Positions 48,297 through 56,320 of a DNA stretch of 64,000 nt are shown piece after piece. How positions within the stretch are numbered: position 1 is the first letter of the stretch; each line of letters begins with the position of its first letter. The position numbers and the translations under genes are program-made. Under the pieces are notes generated by a model. That model did not search any database and was not told the DNA's origin. It saw only the letters and a list, made by a program, of their open reading frames with translations. Source of the stretch: Faecalicoccus pleomorphus DSM 20574 (GTDB taxonomy: Bacteria; Bacillota_I; Bacilli_A; Erysipelotrichales; Erysipelotrichaceae); NCBI RefSeq assembly GCF_000420345.1, contig NZ_ATUT01000001.1:62001-126000 (forward strand), read 5' to 3'.

Positions 48297-48635
48297 TACG
48301 AAGGAAAAGAACACTTCCAGGATCTGCTTTATCTGTGTACGCAAGAAACTATATATGTAAGACCGATCGAATGATTCTTATATTTGTATAATAAAGTTGA
48401 AAATAAGGATATGTAGAATAAAAGCGATCATCATGGAAACATACAGTACAATTCATATTTTTTCAAAACTTTGTGTTTCTACCTTTGGTGATTGGATATA
48501 TTTGCTTTGTATTATACGATGCATTTAAAAACTCTTTTACATCTTACGTGAAATGAATACAATGAGGAAATGGGGTGTCACTGTATTTTTAATTCTTTAG
48601 TTACATTAAGATGACATAAGCATTTGGGAAAGACC
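48297..48635. other. Intergenic between apbE and rnfC, with a possible gene remnant
   Basis: A 31-codon frame at 48433-48528 encodes IHIFSKLCVSTFGDWIYLLC, which looks like the first helix of an MFS-type transporter with no gene behind it. A TATAAT (48387-48392) lies upstream. I would not call either of them with confidence. Nothing else was seen. Confidence 0.25.
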
Positions 48636-48664
48636 TTGAAGTTACTTAATAAAAAGAATATGAT
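48636..48664 (+). promoter_or_regulatory. Promoter of the rnf operon
   Basis: TTGAAG (48636-48641), a 17-base spacer and TATGAT (48659-48664) lie 34 bp before the rnfC ATG. Confidence 0.65.
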
Positions 48665-48697
48665 AAGAAAGAATGAATAATTAGGAGGGATTTTTAT

Positions 48698-49993
48698 ATG
48701 TCACTGTTTCTGGGAGAAATGCATCATCATATTCCTGGACGTAAAGGTTTGACAGAGAAAAAAGACATCATTTCTTTGATGCCTGAAAAAGAAGTCTATA
48801 TCCCTTTGGCCGCTGGTGCCAATACAGACTTTGAAATCTTTGTCAGTGGAGGCGACAAGGTACAGATTGGTACAAAACTGGCGCAAACAAAGTCTGGTTT
48901 TTTTGTGCCTTTGTATTCCAGTGTATCTGGAACTTATATGGGAATTAAAAAGCGTATGAGTGCTATGTTGAAGCCAATGGATCATATGGTTATCGCATTG
49001 GATGAAGCGCAAACAAAGACACAGGCACTTATGCCTTTGGATTATCATACGGCAACACGAGAAGAATGCGTTGAGCAAATCAAACAGGCCGGAATTGTCG
49101 GCTTGGGTGGAGCCGGTTTTCCTACCTATGTGAAGTATCAAAAACCGGATGGAATTGATTGTATTATTATCAATGCGGTGGAATGTGAGCCTTATATTAC
49201 TGCCGATTATAAGATCATCATGAAAGATGTTTCTCATTTTTTGATGGGTTGTGAAATCTTTAAGAAGATGGCAGATGTATCGAAAGTATACATTGCGATC
49301 AAGAAAACACACCCCGATTTGATACAGGTCGTACAGGATGCGTTGCATGATAAACAGGGAATGGAAGTCTATCCGGTGCCGGATGTGTATCCTATGGGAT
49401 GGGAACGTGTTTTAGTACGTGAGATCCTGCATACAGAATATGATCGTCTTCCTTCCGAAGCTCATACGATCATCAGTAATGCGACAACTGCCATTGCGGC
49501 AGCCTATGCGTTTGAAAAAGGGGAGCCGATTACTAAAAAGATCGTAACAGTTTCCGGTGAAGGAGTTAAAAATCCTACTAACGTGGAATGTCCGGTTGGT
49601 ACACCGGTGCAGGAAGTGATCAAAGCCTGTGGTGGTTATACGACAGACAGCGTTCGTTTGATTGCCGGTGGTCCCATGATGGGAAGAACAATCGTCAACG
49701 ATCAGTTTGTCATTGATCGTGCAACCAATGCGATTACGGTTTTACCAAATGTAGCGGATGATGCGATTGCCTGCTTACGCTGTGGTCGATGCAGCGATCA
49801 TTGTCCGGCCGGCTTACAACCGGTACGTATTGCCATGGCCGTGAATGCCGGTGATGCCAAAGAAATGGAAAAAAGAGGGGCTTTACAATGTATTGAGTGC
49901 GGACTTTGCACCTATGTTTGCCCGAGTCATATCGATGTAACAGAAAATGTTCGTAAGGCAAAACGAACCGTTATGTTGAAAAAGAAGAAGTAA
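48698..49993 (+). CDS. rnfC: Rnf complex subunit RnfC (431 aa)
   Basis: RnfC is the cytoplasmic NAD-reducing subunit of the Rnf ferredoxin:NAD+ oxidoreductase that pumps Na+ or H+. The FMN/NADH-binding VGLGGAGFPTYVK motif (about residues 131-143) and VECEPYITADY are typical. Two 4Fe-4S motifs near the C terminus read CLRCGRCSDHCPAG and CIECGLCTYVCPSH. AGGAGGG precedes the ATG. It starts the rnf operon CDGEA-(small protein)-B. Confidence 0.96.
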   Translation: MSLFLGEMHHHIPGRKGLTEKKDIISLMPEKEVYIPLAAGANTDFEIFVSGGDKVQIGTKLAQTKSGFFVPLYSSVSGTYMGIKKRMSAMLKPMDHMVIALDEAQTKTQALMPLDYHTATREECVEQIKQAGIVGLGGAGFPTYVKYQKPDGIDCIIINAVECEPYITADYKIIMKDVSHFLMGCEIFKKMADVSKVYIAIKKTHPDLIQVVQDALHDKQGMEVYPVPDVYPMGWERVLVREILHTEYDRLPSEAHTIISNATTAIAAAYAFEKGEPITKKIVTVSGEGVKNPTNVECPVGTPVQEVIKACGGYTTDSVRLIAGGPMMGRTIVNDQFVIDRATNAITVLPNVADDAIACLRCGRCSDHCPAGLQPVRIAMAVNAGDAKEMEKRGALQCIECGLCTYVCPSHIDVTENVRKAKRTVMLKKKK

Positions 49994-50006
49994 GAGGGGT
50001 CAAGCT

Positions 50007-51161
50007 ATGAAATTTAATTTTCACGTATCACCAAGTTTAAAAGGAAGCCTGACCACACAAAAGATCATGTTGGAGCTGACAGTGGGTTTGATGATTCTTT
50101 TCCTTTTATCTTGTTTCTATAATGGTACAACGTATGGCGCAAGCTATGTATTACATGAAGTTTTGTTGTTGGTAAGCTCTTTAGTCACAATGTTTATTTG
50201 TGAATCGATCTTTGCCAAGATTTATAAAGAGAATCCGATCGCTTATATGAAAAAGTCATTTGGTTGGGTGACAAGTATCATCCTGACATTGATGGTGCCG
50301 ATTACCATGACCGTTTATGCTTTGATCATTGCCACAATTTTTGCGATCGTATTTGGCAAATTATTGTTTGGCGGATTTGGGCAAAATATCTTTAATCCCG
50401 CTGGTGTGGGAAGAGCCGTAATTTTTGCCGCTTTTACAAGTGCGGCAGCTACAGGAATTACCACAGGAGCTACGCCAACAGCGTATTTAGCTAATACGTT
50501 TAACTGGTTGCCGGCTTCGGCGGAAGCGTTGGATTCCTTTTTATCACAATATGGCGGCTTCGCCAATTTAGCACTCGGTTTTTACGATGGCGCACTGGGA
50601 GAAACATTTACACTTGCGATTGTATTGATAGGCATCTGGTTTTGTGTGCGTAAGATCATCGATTGGCGTGTTCCGGTTGTCTATTTAGGAACAATCTTTA
50701 TTTTAACGGCAGTTGTTGCCCTGTTAAGCGGCATTGATTCCTATCATGGCATCCCAGCTTTTATCTGGTATCCATTTTTACATATGGTAACAGGTGGTAT
50801 TGTCTTTGGTGCTGTTTTCATGTTGACGGATCCGGTCACAAGTCCAACCAGCGCCCAGGGACGTGTGATCTTTGCCCTGGGAGCAGCAGTAATCACAGTT
50901 TTGTTGCGATTAAAGGCCAATCTTCCGGAAGGTTGTTTATATTCGATTCTTTTGATGAATATGTTTACGCCAATGATTGAAAGCAGCTTAGATGGTGTTC
51001 AGTTAGTTGTTAAGAAAAAAGCTTATATCATGGCAGGCTGTCTAGCCATCTTAGGACTTGCCGTATCTTTCTATGCGGCTACTTCGGTAGAACCGGTCAC
51101 AACAGCTGCCACGGAAAAAACAGCAATGATGGAAACGGTTAGAATGGAGGAAACGTTATGA
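50007..51161 (+). CDS. rnfD: Rnf complex subunit RnfD (384 aa)
   Basis: RnfD is a membrane subunit of about nine to ten helices that carries covalent FMN. The flavin Thr156 lies in GITTGATPTAY, the substrate motif of ApbE. The TDPVTSPTSAQGR segment near residue 275 is conserved in the family. RnfG overlaps its stop in ATGA. The C-terminal tail after the last helix is short and Thr/Glu rich. Confidence 0.95.
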   Translation: MKFNFHVSPSLKGSLTTQKIMLELTVGLMILFLLSCFYNGTTYGASYVLHEVLLLVSSLVTMFICESIFAKIYKENPIAYMKKSFGWVTSIILTLMVPITMTVYALIIATIFAIVFGKLLFGGFGQNIFNPAGVGRAVIFAAFTSAAATGITTGATPTAYLANTFNWLPASAEALDSFLSQYGGFANLALGFYDGALGETFTLAIVLIGIWFCVRKIIDWRVPVVYLGTIFILTAVVALLSGIDSYHGIPAFIWYPFLHMVTGGIVFGAVFMLTDPVTSPTSAQGRVIFALGAAVITVLLRLKANLPEGCLYSILLMNMFTPMIESSLDGVQLVVKKKAYIMAGCLAILGLAVSFYAATSVEPVTTAATEKTAMMETVRMEETL

Positions 51162-51670
51162 AAAAGATTCTTCATTTAACTTTGTTTTTAGCCATCGTGT
51201 CTGTCATTGCCGGTGGTGCCTTAGCTTATTTTAATGAGCTGACAGAACCTGTTATTGCCGAAAATGAGGCAAAACAGGAAAGAGAAACCTTATTGGAAAT
51301 GTATCCGGATGCCAATGTTGAAGATTTTAAAGATGTCGATCTTTCGTCCATTGAATCAAAAACGATCAATAAGATTTATTCTTATCAAGATTTCTACATC
51401 TTCAATATGAGCGTTTCCGGGTATAGTCAGGGAACAACATTCTTAGTTTCTATCGATAAAAATAATTTAAACATCGATAAATTTATCGCCATTTCCAATG
51501 GGGATACCAGTGGCTTGGGAACACAGGTTCTGGATGAACCATTTAGAAAATCATTAGAAGGAAATCCAGCCGATGGACAACTGGATACGATTTCCGGTGC
51601 TACCGTAAGTTCCGGTCCGGTCGTAGAAGGAATCCATGAGGCTGCCAGTGTAGTAGAAAGCTTAGAATAG
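51158..51670 (+). CDS. rnfG: Rnf complex subunit RnfG (170 aa)
   Basis: RnfG has one N-terminal membrane helix (about 7-26) and an outer FMN-binding domain. The flavin attachment Thr149 lies in TISGATVSSGPV, so it is an ApbE target like RnfD. It relays electrons between RnfD/E/A and RnfC. GGAGG precedes the ATG, which overlaps the rnfD stop by four bases. Confidence 0.95.
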   Translation: MKKILHLTLFLAIVSVIAGGALAYFNELTEPVIAENEAKQERETLLEMYPDANVEDFKDVDLSSIESKTINKIYSYQDFYIFNMSVSGYSQGTTFLVSIDKNNLNIDKFIAISNGDTSGLGTQVLDEPFRKSLEGNPADGQLDTISGATVSSGPVVEGIHEAASVVESLE

Positions 51671-51680
51671 GAGGAAGAAT

Positions 51681-52331
51681 ATGGATCAGTTAAAGAATTT
51701 CAAAAATGGTTTGATCAAAGACAATCCGGTTTTCTCTTTATTTCTGGGTATCTGTTCAACACTGGCCATTACGACCAGCATCAACAATGCGATCGGTATG
51801 GGGGTTTCAGTTATCATCGTATTAACAATGTCGAATGTGATCATTTCCATGATTCGAAAGATCACACCGGATGAGATTCGTATTCCGGTTTACATCGTGA
51901 TCATTGCGACGTTAGTAACGATCATACAAATGTTGATTCAGGCATTTGCACCGGCTTTAAATGAAAGCTTGGGCGTATTTATTCCTTTGATCGTTGTCAA
52001 CTGTATCATCTTAGGTCGTGCGGAAAGCTTTGCCAGCAAGAATGGCATTGTGGCCAGTGCAATCGATGGAATTGGTATGGGATTAGGATATACATTAGCT
52101 GTACTTTCTATGTCCCTTATTCGTGAGGTGCTCTCTACTGGTGGAATTTTGATTACCAATCCGTTTAATACGGCGCAGGTGTTATTGAATGTCACGCTGT
52201 TTCCGGAAGATTTTACCATTTCATTATTTGGTTCTCCGGTAGGTGCCTTTATTACATTTGCTTGTCTGGCTTCAGCTTTAGGTGCTTATAAAATGCATTT
52301 GGAAGCCAAAGAAAAGGCAAAGGAGAAATAG
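51681..52331 (+). CDS. rnfE: Rnf complex subunit RnfE (216 aa)
   Basis: RnfE is an integral membrane subunit of six helices, related to RnfA in a head-to-tail pair that holds a membrane Fe-S cluster. NPVFSLFLGICSTLAITTS and VNCIILGRAESFASKNG (about residues 110-126) are family motifs, including the Cys of each half (Cys25 and Cys112) that bind the cluster. GGAGG precedes the ATG. Confidence 0.95.
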   Translation: MDQLKNFKNGLIKDNPVFSLFLGICSTLAITTSINNAIGMGVSVIIVLTMSNVIISMIRKITPDEIRIPVYIVIIATLVTIIQMLIQAFAPALNESLGVFIPLIVVNCIILGRAESFASKNGIVASAIDGIGMGLGYTLAVLSMSLIREVLSTGGILITNPFNTAQVLLNVTLFPEDFTISLFGSPVGAFITFACLASALGAYKMHLEAKEKAKEK

Positions 52332-52334
52332 AAT

Positions 52335-52910
52335 ATGAGTGAATTAGTAACTTTATTGGTAACCAGTGTATTGATCAATAACGTCATTTTAAACCAGTTC
52401 TTAGGTATGTGTCCTTTTATGGGCGTATCGAAGAAAAAGTCCAGTGCACTAGGAATGGGTGTTGCCGTTGTCTTTGTTATTGTGGTAGCGGCTCTGGTTA
52501 CTTACGCTTTATATTATTTGGTTTTGGTTCCGATCGGTTTGGAATTTATGGAACTGATTACCTTTATCCTGGTCATCGCATCGTTGGTACAGTTAACGGA
52601 GATGTTCATCAAAAAGTACAGTCCCAGCTTATATAAGTCGTTAGGTGTCTATCTGCCATTGATTACGACCAACTGTGTTGTATTAAACGTATGTTTAGTC
52701 AATATTACCAATGCTTATGATTTTTCACATATGCTGGTATATTCTGTTGGTACGCCGCTTGGTTTTGCGCTTGTGTTGTATATCTTTTCAACCATTCGTG
52801 AACGCTTGGAACTGAGCAATGTACCGGCTGCCTTTAAAGGAAATGGAATTGCCCTGATTTGTGCAGCCATCATGTCTATGGCATTTTCCGGACTTGCAGG
52901 TATCGTATAA
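52335..52910 (+). CDS. rnfA: Rnf complex subunit RnfA (191 aa)
   Basis: RnfA is the six-helix partner of RnfE. NNVILNQFLGMCPFMGVSKK (about residues 16-35) and TTNCVVLNVCLVN (about 108-120) carry the conserved Cys residues that help bind the membrane Fe-S cluster. AAAGGAG precedes the ATG. Its stop shares a base with the start of the small Cys-rich protein gene (TAATG). Confidence 0.95.
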   Translation: MSELVTLLVTSVLINNVILNQFLGMCPFMGVSKKKSSALGMGVAVVFVIVVAALVTYALYYLVLVPIGLEFMELITFILVIASLVQLTEMFIKKYSPSLYKSLGVYLPLITTNCVVLNVCLVNITNAYDFSHMLVYSVGTPLGFALVLYIFSTIRERLELSNVPAAFKGNGIALICAAIMSMAFSGLAGIV

Positions 52911-53098
52911 TGAAATACCTTTTAGCAGCATTGTTTTTTGGAGCGCTGGTACTGGTGTATATCGTTTTGTATCTATTAAACAAAAAAACACCGTTACCGG
53001 AAGGATGTGAAGATCTGAAAGCCGATTGTGAAGGCTGTCATGATTTTTCCTGCTCACACAATCCTGCTCATCATATAAAGAAAGCAGAAGGAGAATAG
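52910..53098 (+). CDS. Small Cys-rich membrane protein inserted between rnfA and rnfB (62 aa)
   Basis: The family is unknown to me. One membrane helix (residues 3-23) is followed by a short tail with Cys33, Cys40, Cys43 and Cys48 (pattern Cx6Cx2Cx4C) and His44, His50, His54 and His55. Four Cys in 16 residues suggest a metal or Fe-S site at the membrane face, somewhat like the Cys-rich proteins found beside FeoB. The ATG overlaps the rnfA stop (TAATG), and rnfB starts three bases after its stop, so it is made with the complex. Its side of the membrane is unclear; the N-in rule would place the tail outside. Confidence 0.75.
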   Translation: MKYLLAALFFGALVLVYIVLYLLNKKTPLPEGCEDLKADCEGCHDFSCSHNPAHHIKKAEGE

Positions 53099-53101
53099 GA
53101 T

Positions 53102-53419
53102 ATGTTGGATACGATTTTGATTGCGGTGGTCATGATGCTTGTGCTGGGAGCTCTTTTGGGCCTTGGTTTAGGCTTTGCCGATCGGTTTCTAAAAGTGGAA
53201 GCGGATGAACGAGTAGAAAAAGTGACAAGCATGCTTCCTGGTTATAACTGTGGGGGATGTGGTTATCCGGGTTGTTCCGGTATGGCTGAAGCCATGGTCA
53301 CAAAAGAGGTGAATACATTCTTGTGTAAGCCTTGTAAACCGGATAAAAAACAGGAAATCATCGATTACTTAAAAAATACACCGGGTCCGGATGGATCAAC
53401 GGTGGAAATCAAAGGATAA
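53102..53419 (+). CDS. rnfB: Truncated RnfB: membrane helix and one 4Fe-4S domain only (105 aa)
   Basis: RnfB normally takes electrons from ferredoxin through a membrane helix, a 4Fe-4S domain and two to several ferredoxin-like clusters. Here the helix (about 4-24) and the first domain (LPGYNCGGCGYPGCSGMAEA with Cys50, Cys53, Cys58 and Cys75) are present, and then the protein ends after a short DGSTVEIKG tail. The two or more CxxCxxCxxxCP motifs that follow in standard RnfB are absent, and a terminator follows directly. No frameshifted remainder is visible downstream, so it looks like a stable short form. Cys78 is an extra. Confidence 0.9.
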   Translation: MLDTILIAVVMMLVLGALLGLGLGFADRFLKVEADERVEKVTSMLPGYNCGGCGYPGCSGMAEAMVTKEVNTFLCKPCKPDKKQEIIDYLKNTPGPDGSTVEIKG

Positions 53420-53452
53420 AAAAAATCTGGTCAAATTGATCAGATTTTTTTG
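53418..53452. terminator. Terminator shared by the rnf operon and the convergent rqcH gene
   Basis: AAATCTG pairs with CAGATTT with A's and T's on both sides. The rqcH stop (53440-53442) lies in it. Confidence 0.85.
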
Positions 53453-55074
53453 TATTCCTGTATCCATTGTTCCACCGGTGCCTCCTGGGGATCAATATAG
53501 ATGGTTTTATAGGTTTTCATGGTCACAAAACCGGTTTTGGCTCCGGGAACTTTTTTTAAATTCGAAATTGTGGTGTAATTGACCGGCACACTGCTGGAAT
53601 CTTTACTTTTGGAATAATAGGCGGCCAGATTGGCACACATACGGATTTGTTCTTCATCCACATGTTCGCTTTTCAATAAAACATGAGATCCGTGATAATC
53701 TTTAACATGAAACCACAAGTCATTTTTACGTGCAATTTGATGTGTAATGTAATGGTTCTGCAGATTATTTTTACCGACAAAGATCGTAAAATCATCTTTT
53801 TGAAGACATAGTAAATTCGGCTTGTTTTTGTGTTTGGTATTCTTCTGATTCTTTTTTACAAACAAGATGCGATTTTTGACTAGTTCCTCGCGAATCTCTA
53901 AAGCATCAGGGATAGAACAATGAGCCAGCTGTTCTTCTAACTGCGTAAAATAAGCAATATCTTCCTTACATGCTTCGATCTGTTCTTTTAATATGGTCAG
54001 TGATCGTTTTAATTTGTGATATTTCTGATAATACTTATTGGCGTTTTGTTTGAGATCATAGCGCATATCAATGGGAATCTGTACCCATTCATCTCGTTCG
54101 AAGGAAGGAACTTCAATGACTGGCTCTTTTGGTACTTCATCCATATAGGCAAATAAAAGATCACCGTATTCCTGATATTTTTGATAGTCCTGTGAAAGTG
54201 CTAACGTGCTTTGCAGCTTGGGAAGCTTTTTGATGGCTTTATTCTTTTCTTTTTCCACACATCGAAAGACATCTCCACATTGTTCCTTGATACGAGCTTT
54301 TTGTTCTTCTTCCTGGTACAGATGATGAAAGCCTTCCATAAACGAAAAAATCTTTGGTTTTTGATCAATGTGTAGCATCGGTAAGGCATGAAAGTCTTTT
54401 TCATAAACATAGAGTGATGTGGACTGTAATAACTCTTGCAGGATGTCTTCATAAGCTTGTCCACTGTTTAAACGATAGAGAAATTCTCTTGACAATAAGG
54501 GAGAAAAGCCATAGATCTGTTTGACTAAACTGGTATCCTTATCAATGTGTGTTACATGGAGCGGATCTTGTTTATGACCAGGATCCGGTAACGTATATTT
54601 AGCCCCCGGATGAATCAGTCGTTTAGAATTTTCGTAAACGGGTATGCGTTTTAAAGCATCGATGATGAACCCTTGTTGATCAACAAAAACAAGATTGGAG
54701 TATTTTCCCATCAATTCTACATAGAGTTTATATTTTTTTATATCTCCCAGTTCATCGCGCGCTACAATCGACATCTCTAAAATCCGGTCAAATCCAATTT
54801 GTTTTATATCTTCAAGGATAGCCTGATTACACTTTTTGCGTAAGACCATCACAAAGTTGCTGGGAGTCATCTGCGAAGGATAGGAATAATCATTTAAGTA
54901 AATACGATTGGTATTGGAATGTACATTGATGACAAGCTTTTCGGTCTTGGTATGTGTACGAAGAACAAATAAAAGCTCTTCATCGCTTATATTTTGGATT
55001 TTATTTAACTTACAAGGGCAAAGTGCCTGTAAGTGTTTGTTGATTACATGCAACAATAAACCATCTAATGCCAT
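53440..55074 (-). CDS. rqcH: Ribosome quality control protein RqcH, NFACT family (544 aa)
   Basis: RqcH binds stalled 50S subunits with peptidyl-tRNA and adds Ala tails that mark the peptide for degradation. The NFACT-N domain (about 1-190) holds the Asp-Arg pair in GFDRILEM. Long helices form the coiled coil (about 270-410). The NFACT-R domain (about 440-540; NDLWFHVKDYHGSHVLLK) lies at the end. Older annotations call it fibronectin-binding protein. AAAGGAGG precedes the ATG. It is divergent from gmk. ylmH in this window encodes a likely partner. Confidence 0.95.
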   Translation of the reverse strand: MALDGLLLHVINKHLQALCPCKLNKIQNISDEELLFVLRTHTKTEKLVINVHSNTNRIYLNDYSYPSQMTPSNFVMVLRKKCNQAILEDIKQIGFDRILEMSIVARDELGDIKKYKLYVELMGKYSNLVFVDQQGFIIDALKRIPVYENSKRLIHPGAKYTLPDPGHKQDPLHVTHIDKDTSLVKQIYGFSPLLSREFLYRLNSGQAYEDILQELLQSTSLYVYEKDFHALPMLHIDQKPKIFSFMEGFHHLYQEEEQKARIKEQCGDVFRCVEKEKNKAIKKLPKLQSTLALSQDYQKYQEYGDLLFAYMDEVPKEPVIEVPSFERDEWVQIPIDMRYDLKQNANKYYQKYHKLKRSLTILKEQIEACKEDIAYFTQLEEQLAHCSIPDALEIREELVKNRILFVKKNQKNTKHKNKPNLLCLQKDDFTIFVGKNNLQNHYITHQIARKNDLWFHVKDYHGSHVLLKSEHVDEEQIRMCANLAAYYSKSKDSSSVPVNYTTISNLKKVPGAKTGFVTMKTYKTIYIDPQEAPVEQWIQEYKKI

Positions 55075-55097
55075 AGTTGCCTCCTTTTAGCTGTACC

Positions 55098-55103
55098 ATT
55101 ATA
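55098..55103 (-). promoter_or_regulatory. -10 box of rqcH
   Basis: On the minus strand TGTTATAAT forms an extended -10 box 23 bases before the start codon; no good -35 box is seen. Confidence 0.5.
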
Positions 55104-55122
55104 ACATATTCTTAAGTTTCTT

Positions 55123-55150
55123 TTGACACTGTGTGCATTCGGTGTAAAAT
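55123..55150 (+). promoter_or_regulatory. Promoter of gmk
   Basis: TTGACA (55123-55128), a 16-base spacer and TAAAAT (55145-55150) lie 28 bp before the start codon. Confidence 0.7.
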
Positions 55151-55178
55151 GTTAGTAATAAAAAAAGGAGAAAAGGGA

Positions 55179-55757
55179 ATGAAACGTGGGCTATTGATTA
55201 TATTAAGTGGGCCTAGCGGTGTTGGAAAAGGAACGATACGAAAGATCTTTTCGGAAGATGAACGATTGAATCTGGCGTATTCTACTTCTATGACGACAAG
55301 AAAGCCGCGAGAAGGTGAACAAGATGGTGTGGATTACTTTTTTACTACAAGGGAAGAGTTTGAAAAGGCCATTGAGAATGGTGAACTGTTGGAATATGCC
55401 GAATTTGTTGGTAATTATTATGGAACGCCATTAAAGGAAGTCAACCGCTTGCGCGATGAAGGGAAGAATGTTCTTCTGGAAATTGAAGTACAGGGCGCTA
55501 CACAGGTACAGCAAAAATGTCCAGATGCGATCAGTATCTTTATTGTACCACCTTCTATGGAGGAATTGGAAAGACGGATACGGGGACGCAGAACGGAACC
55601 GGAAGAAATCGTGCAACAAAGACTTGCCAAAGCCAGCAATGAAATGAAGATGGTATATCAGTATAAATACATCGTTTGTAATGATGATCCACAATTGGCA
55701 GCAGAATTGATCGAAACGATCATTTTACGCCATATTGAGCTGGAAGAAAACAAATAA
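55179..55757 (+). CDS. gmk: Guanylate kinase (192 aa)
   Basis: This enzyme phosphorylates GMP to GDP with ATP. The P-loop is SGPSGVGKGT (about residues 8-17), the GMP-binding part reads STSMTTRKPREGEQDGVDY, and the lid has RRIRGRRTEPEE. Length is normal. ATG 55179 follows AAAGGAG; the in-frame extension upstream runs through the promoter. It precedes the rimP operon but has its own promoter. Confidence 0.97.
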   Translation: MKRGLLIILSGPSGVGKGTIRKIFSEDERLNLAYSTSMTTRKPREGEQDGVDYFFTTREEFEKAIENGELLEYAEFVGNYYGTPLKEVNRLRDEGKNVLLEIEVQGATQVQQKCPDAISIFIVPPSMEELERRIRGRRTEPEEIVQQRLAKASNEMKMVYQYKYIVCNDDPQLAAELIETIILRHIELEENK

Positions 55758-55761
55758 TCGC

Positions 55762-55790
55762 TTGCGTTTAAGCATATTTTGTGCTATGTT
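55762..55790 (+). promoter_or_regulatory. Promoter of the rimP-nusA-infB operon
   Basis: TTGCGT (55762-55767), a 17-base spacer and TATGTT (55785-55790), right after gmk. Confidence 0.6.
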
Positions 55791-55806
55791 ATGCATGTAT
55801 TGAAAC

Positions 55807-55830
55807 AAGGAGTGGGGAAACCCACTCCTT
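55807..55830 (+). promoter_or_regulatory. Leader hairpin with GNRA loop before rimP
   Basis: AAGGAGTGGG (55807-55816) pairs perfectly with CCCACTCCTT (55821-55830) around a GAAA loop. It lies about ten bases from the predicted transcription start and contains an AAGGAG that is thereby hidden, 20 bases before the true rimP site. A T-poor tail (CATTTTG) makes a plain terminator less likely. Confidence 0.55.
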
Positions 55831-55850
55831 CATTTTGAAAAGGAGAAAGT

Positions 55851-56309
55851 ATGGACAAACTCAAAGAGTGGATCGAACCCGTTCTGTCAAAGCTTGGCTG
55901 CAGGTTGTATGACATTGAATGGATACCGAGTCAAGATCCGCCATTATTACGCTTTAGTGTAGAAAAAGAAAAGGGAGGCATGGATCTGGATACTTGTGCT
56001 TTGTGCAGTGATGCCATTGGGGAAGTATTAGATCAAAAAGACTGGTTTGCTTCCGAGTATATGTTGGAAGTATGTTCTCCGGGAGCGGAAAGGGAACTAA
56101 AAAACGAAGAGCAGCTGCAGCGAGCCTTGGGAGAATATGTGCACTGTAAGCTGAAAGATCCTAAACAGGGATTGGATGCTGTGACAGGAGACTTAAAAGA
56201 AATCAATGAACATTCCATTGTGATTCAGTATAAAGATAAGACACGAAATAAAACGATGGAAATTGAAAGAGAAAATATTGCGCTGATTCGAACAGCTGTT
56301 AAGGTATAA
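55851..56309 (+). CDS. rimP: Ribosome maturation factor RimP (152 aa)
   Basis: RimP helps assemble the 30S subunit. The N-terminal alpha/beta domain (about 1-80; WIEPVLSKLGCRLYDIEWI, YMLEVCSPGAERELKN) and the C-terminal SH3-like domain (about 85-150) match the family. AAAGGAG precedes the ATG. It leads the conserved operon rimP-nusA-ylxR-ylxQ-infB-rbfA. Confidence 0.95.
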   Translation: MDKLKEWIEPVLSKLGCRLYDIEWIPSQDPPLLRFSVEKEKGGMDLDTCALCSDAIGEVLDQKDWFASEYMLEVCSPGAERELKNEEQLQRALGEYVHCKLKDPKQGLDAVTGDLKEINEHSIVIQYKDKTRNKTMEIERENIALIRTAVKV

Positions 56310-56320
56310 AGGAGACGGAC

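Noticed and set aside
53102-53419. rnfB truncated by a frameshift
   Set aside because: No Cys-rich CxxCxxC frames were seen downstream before the terminator and the convergent rqcH gene, so a simple frame error does not explain the short form.
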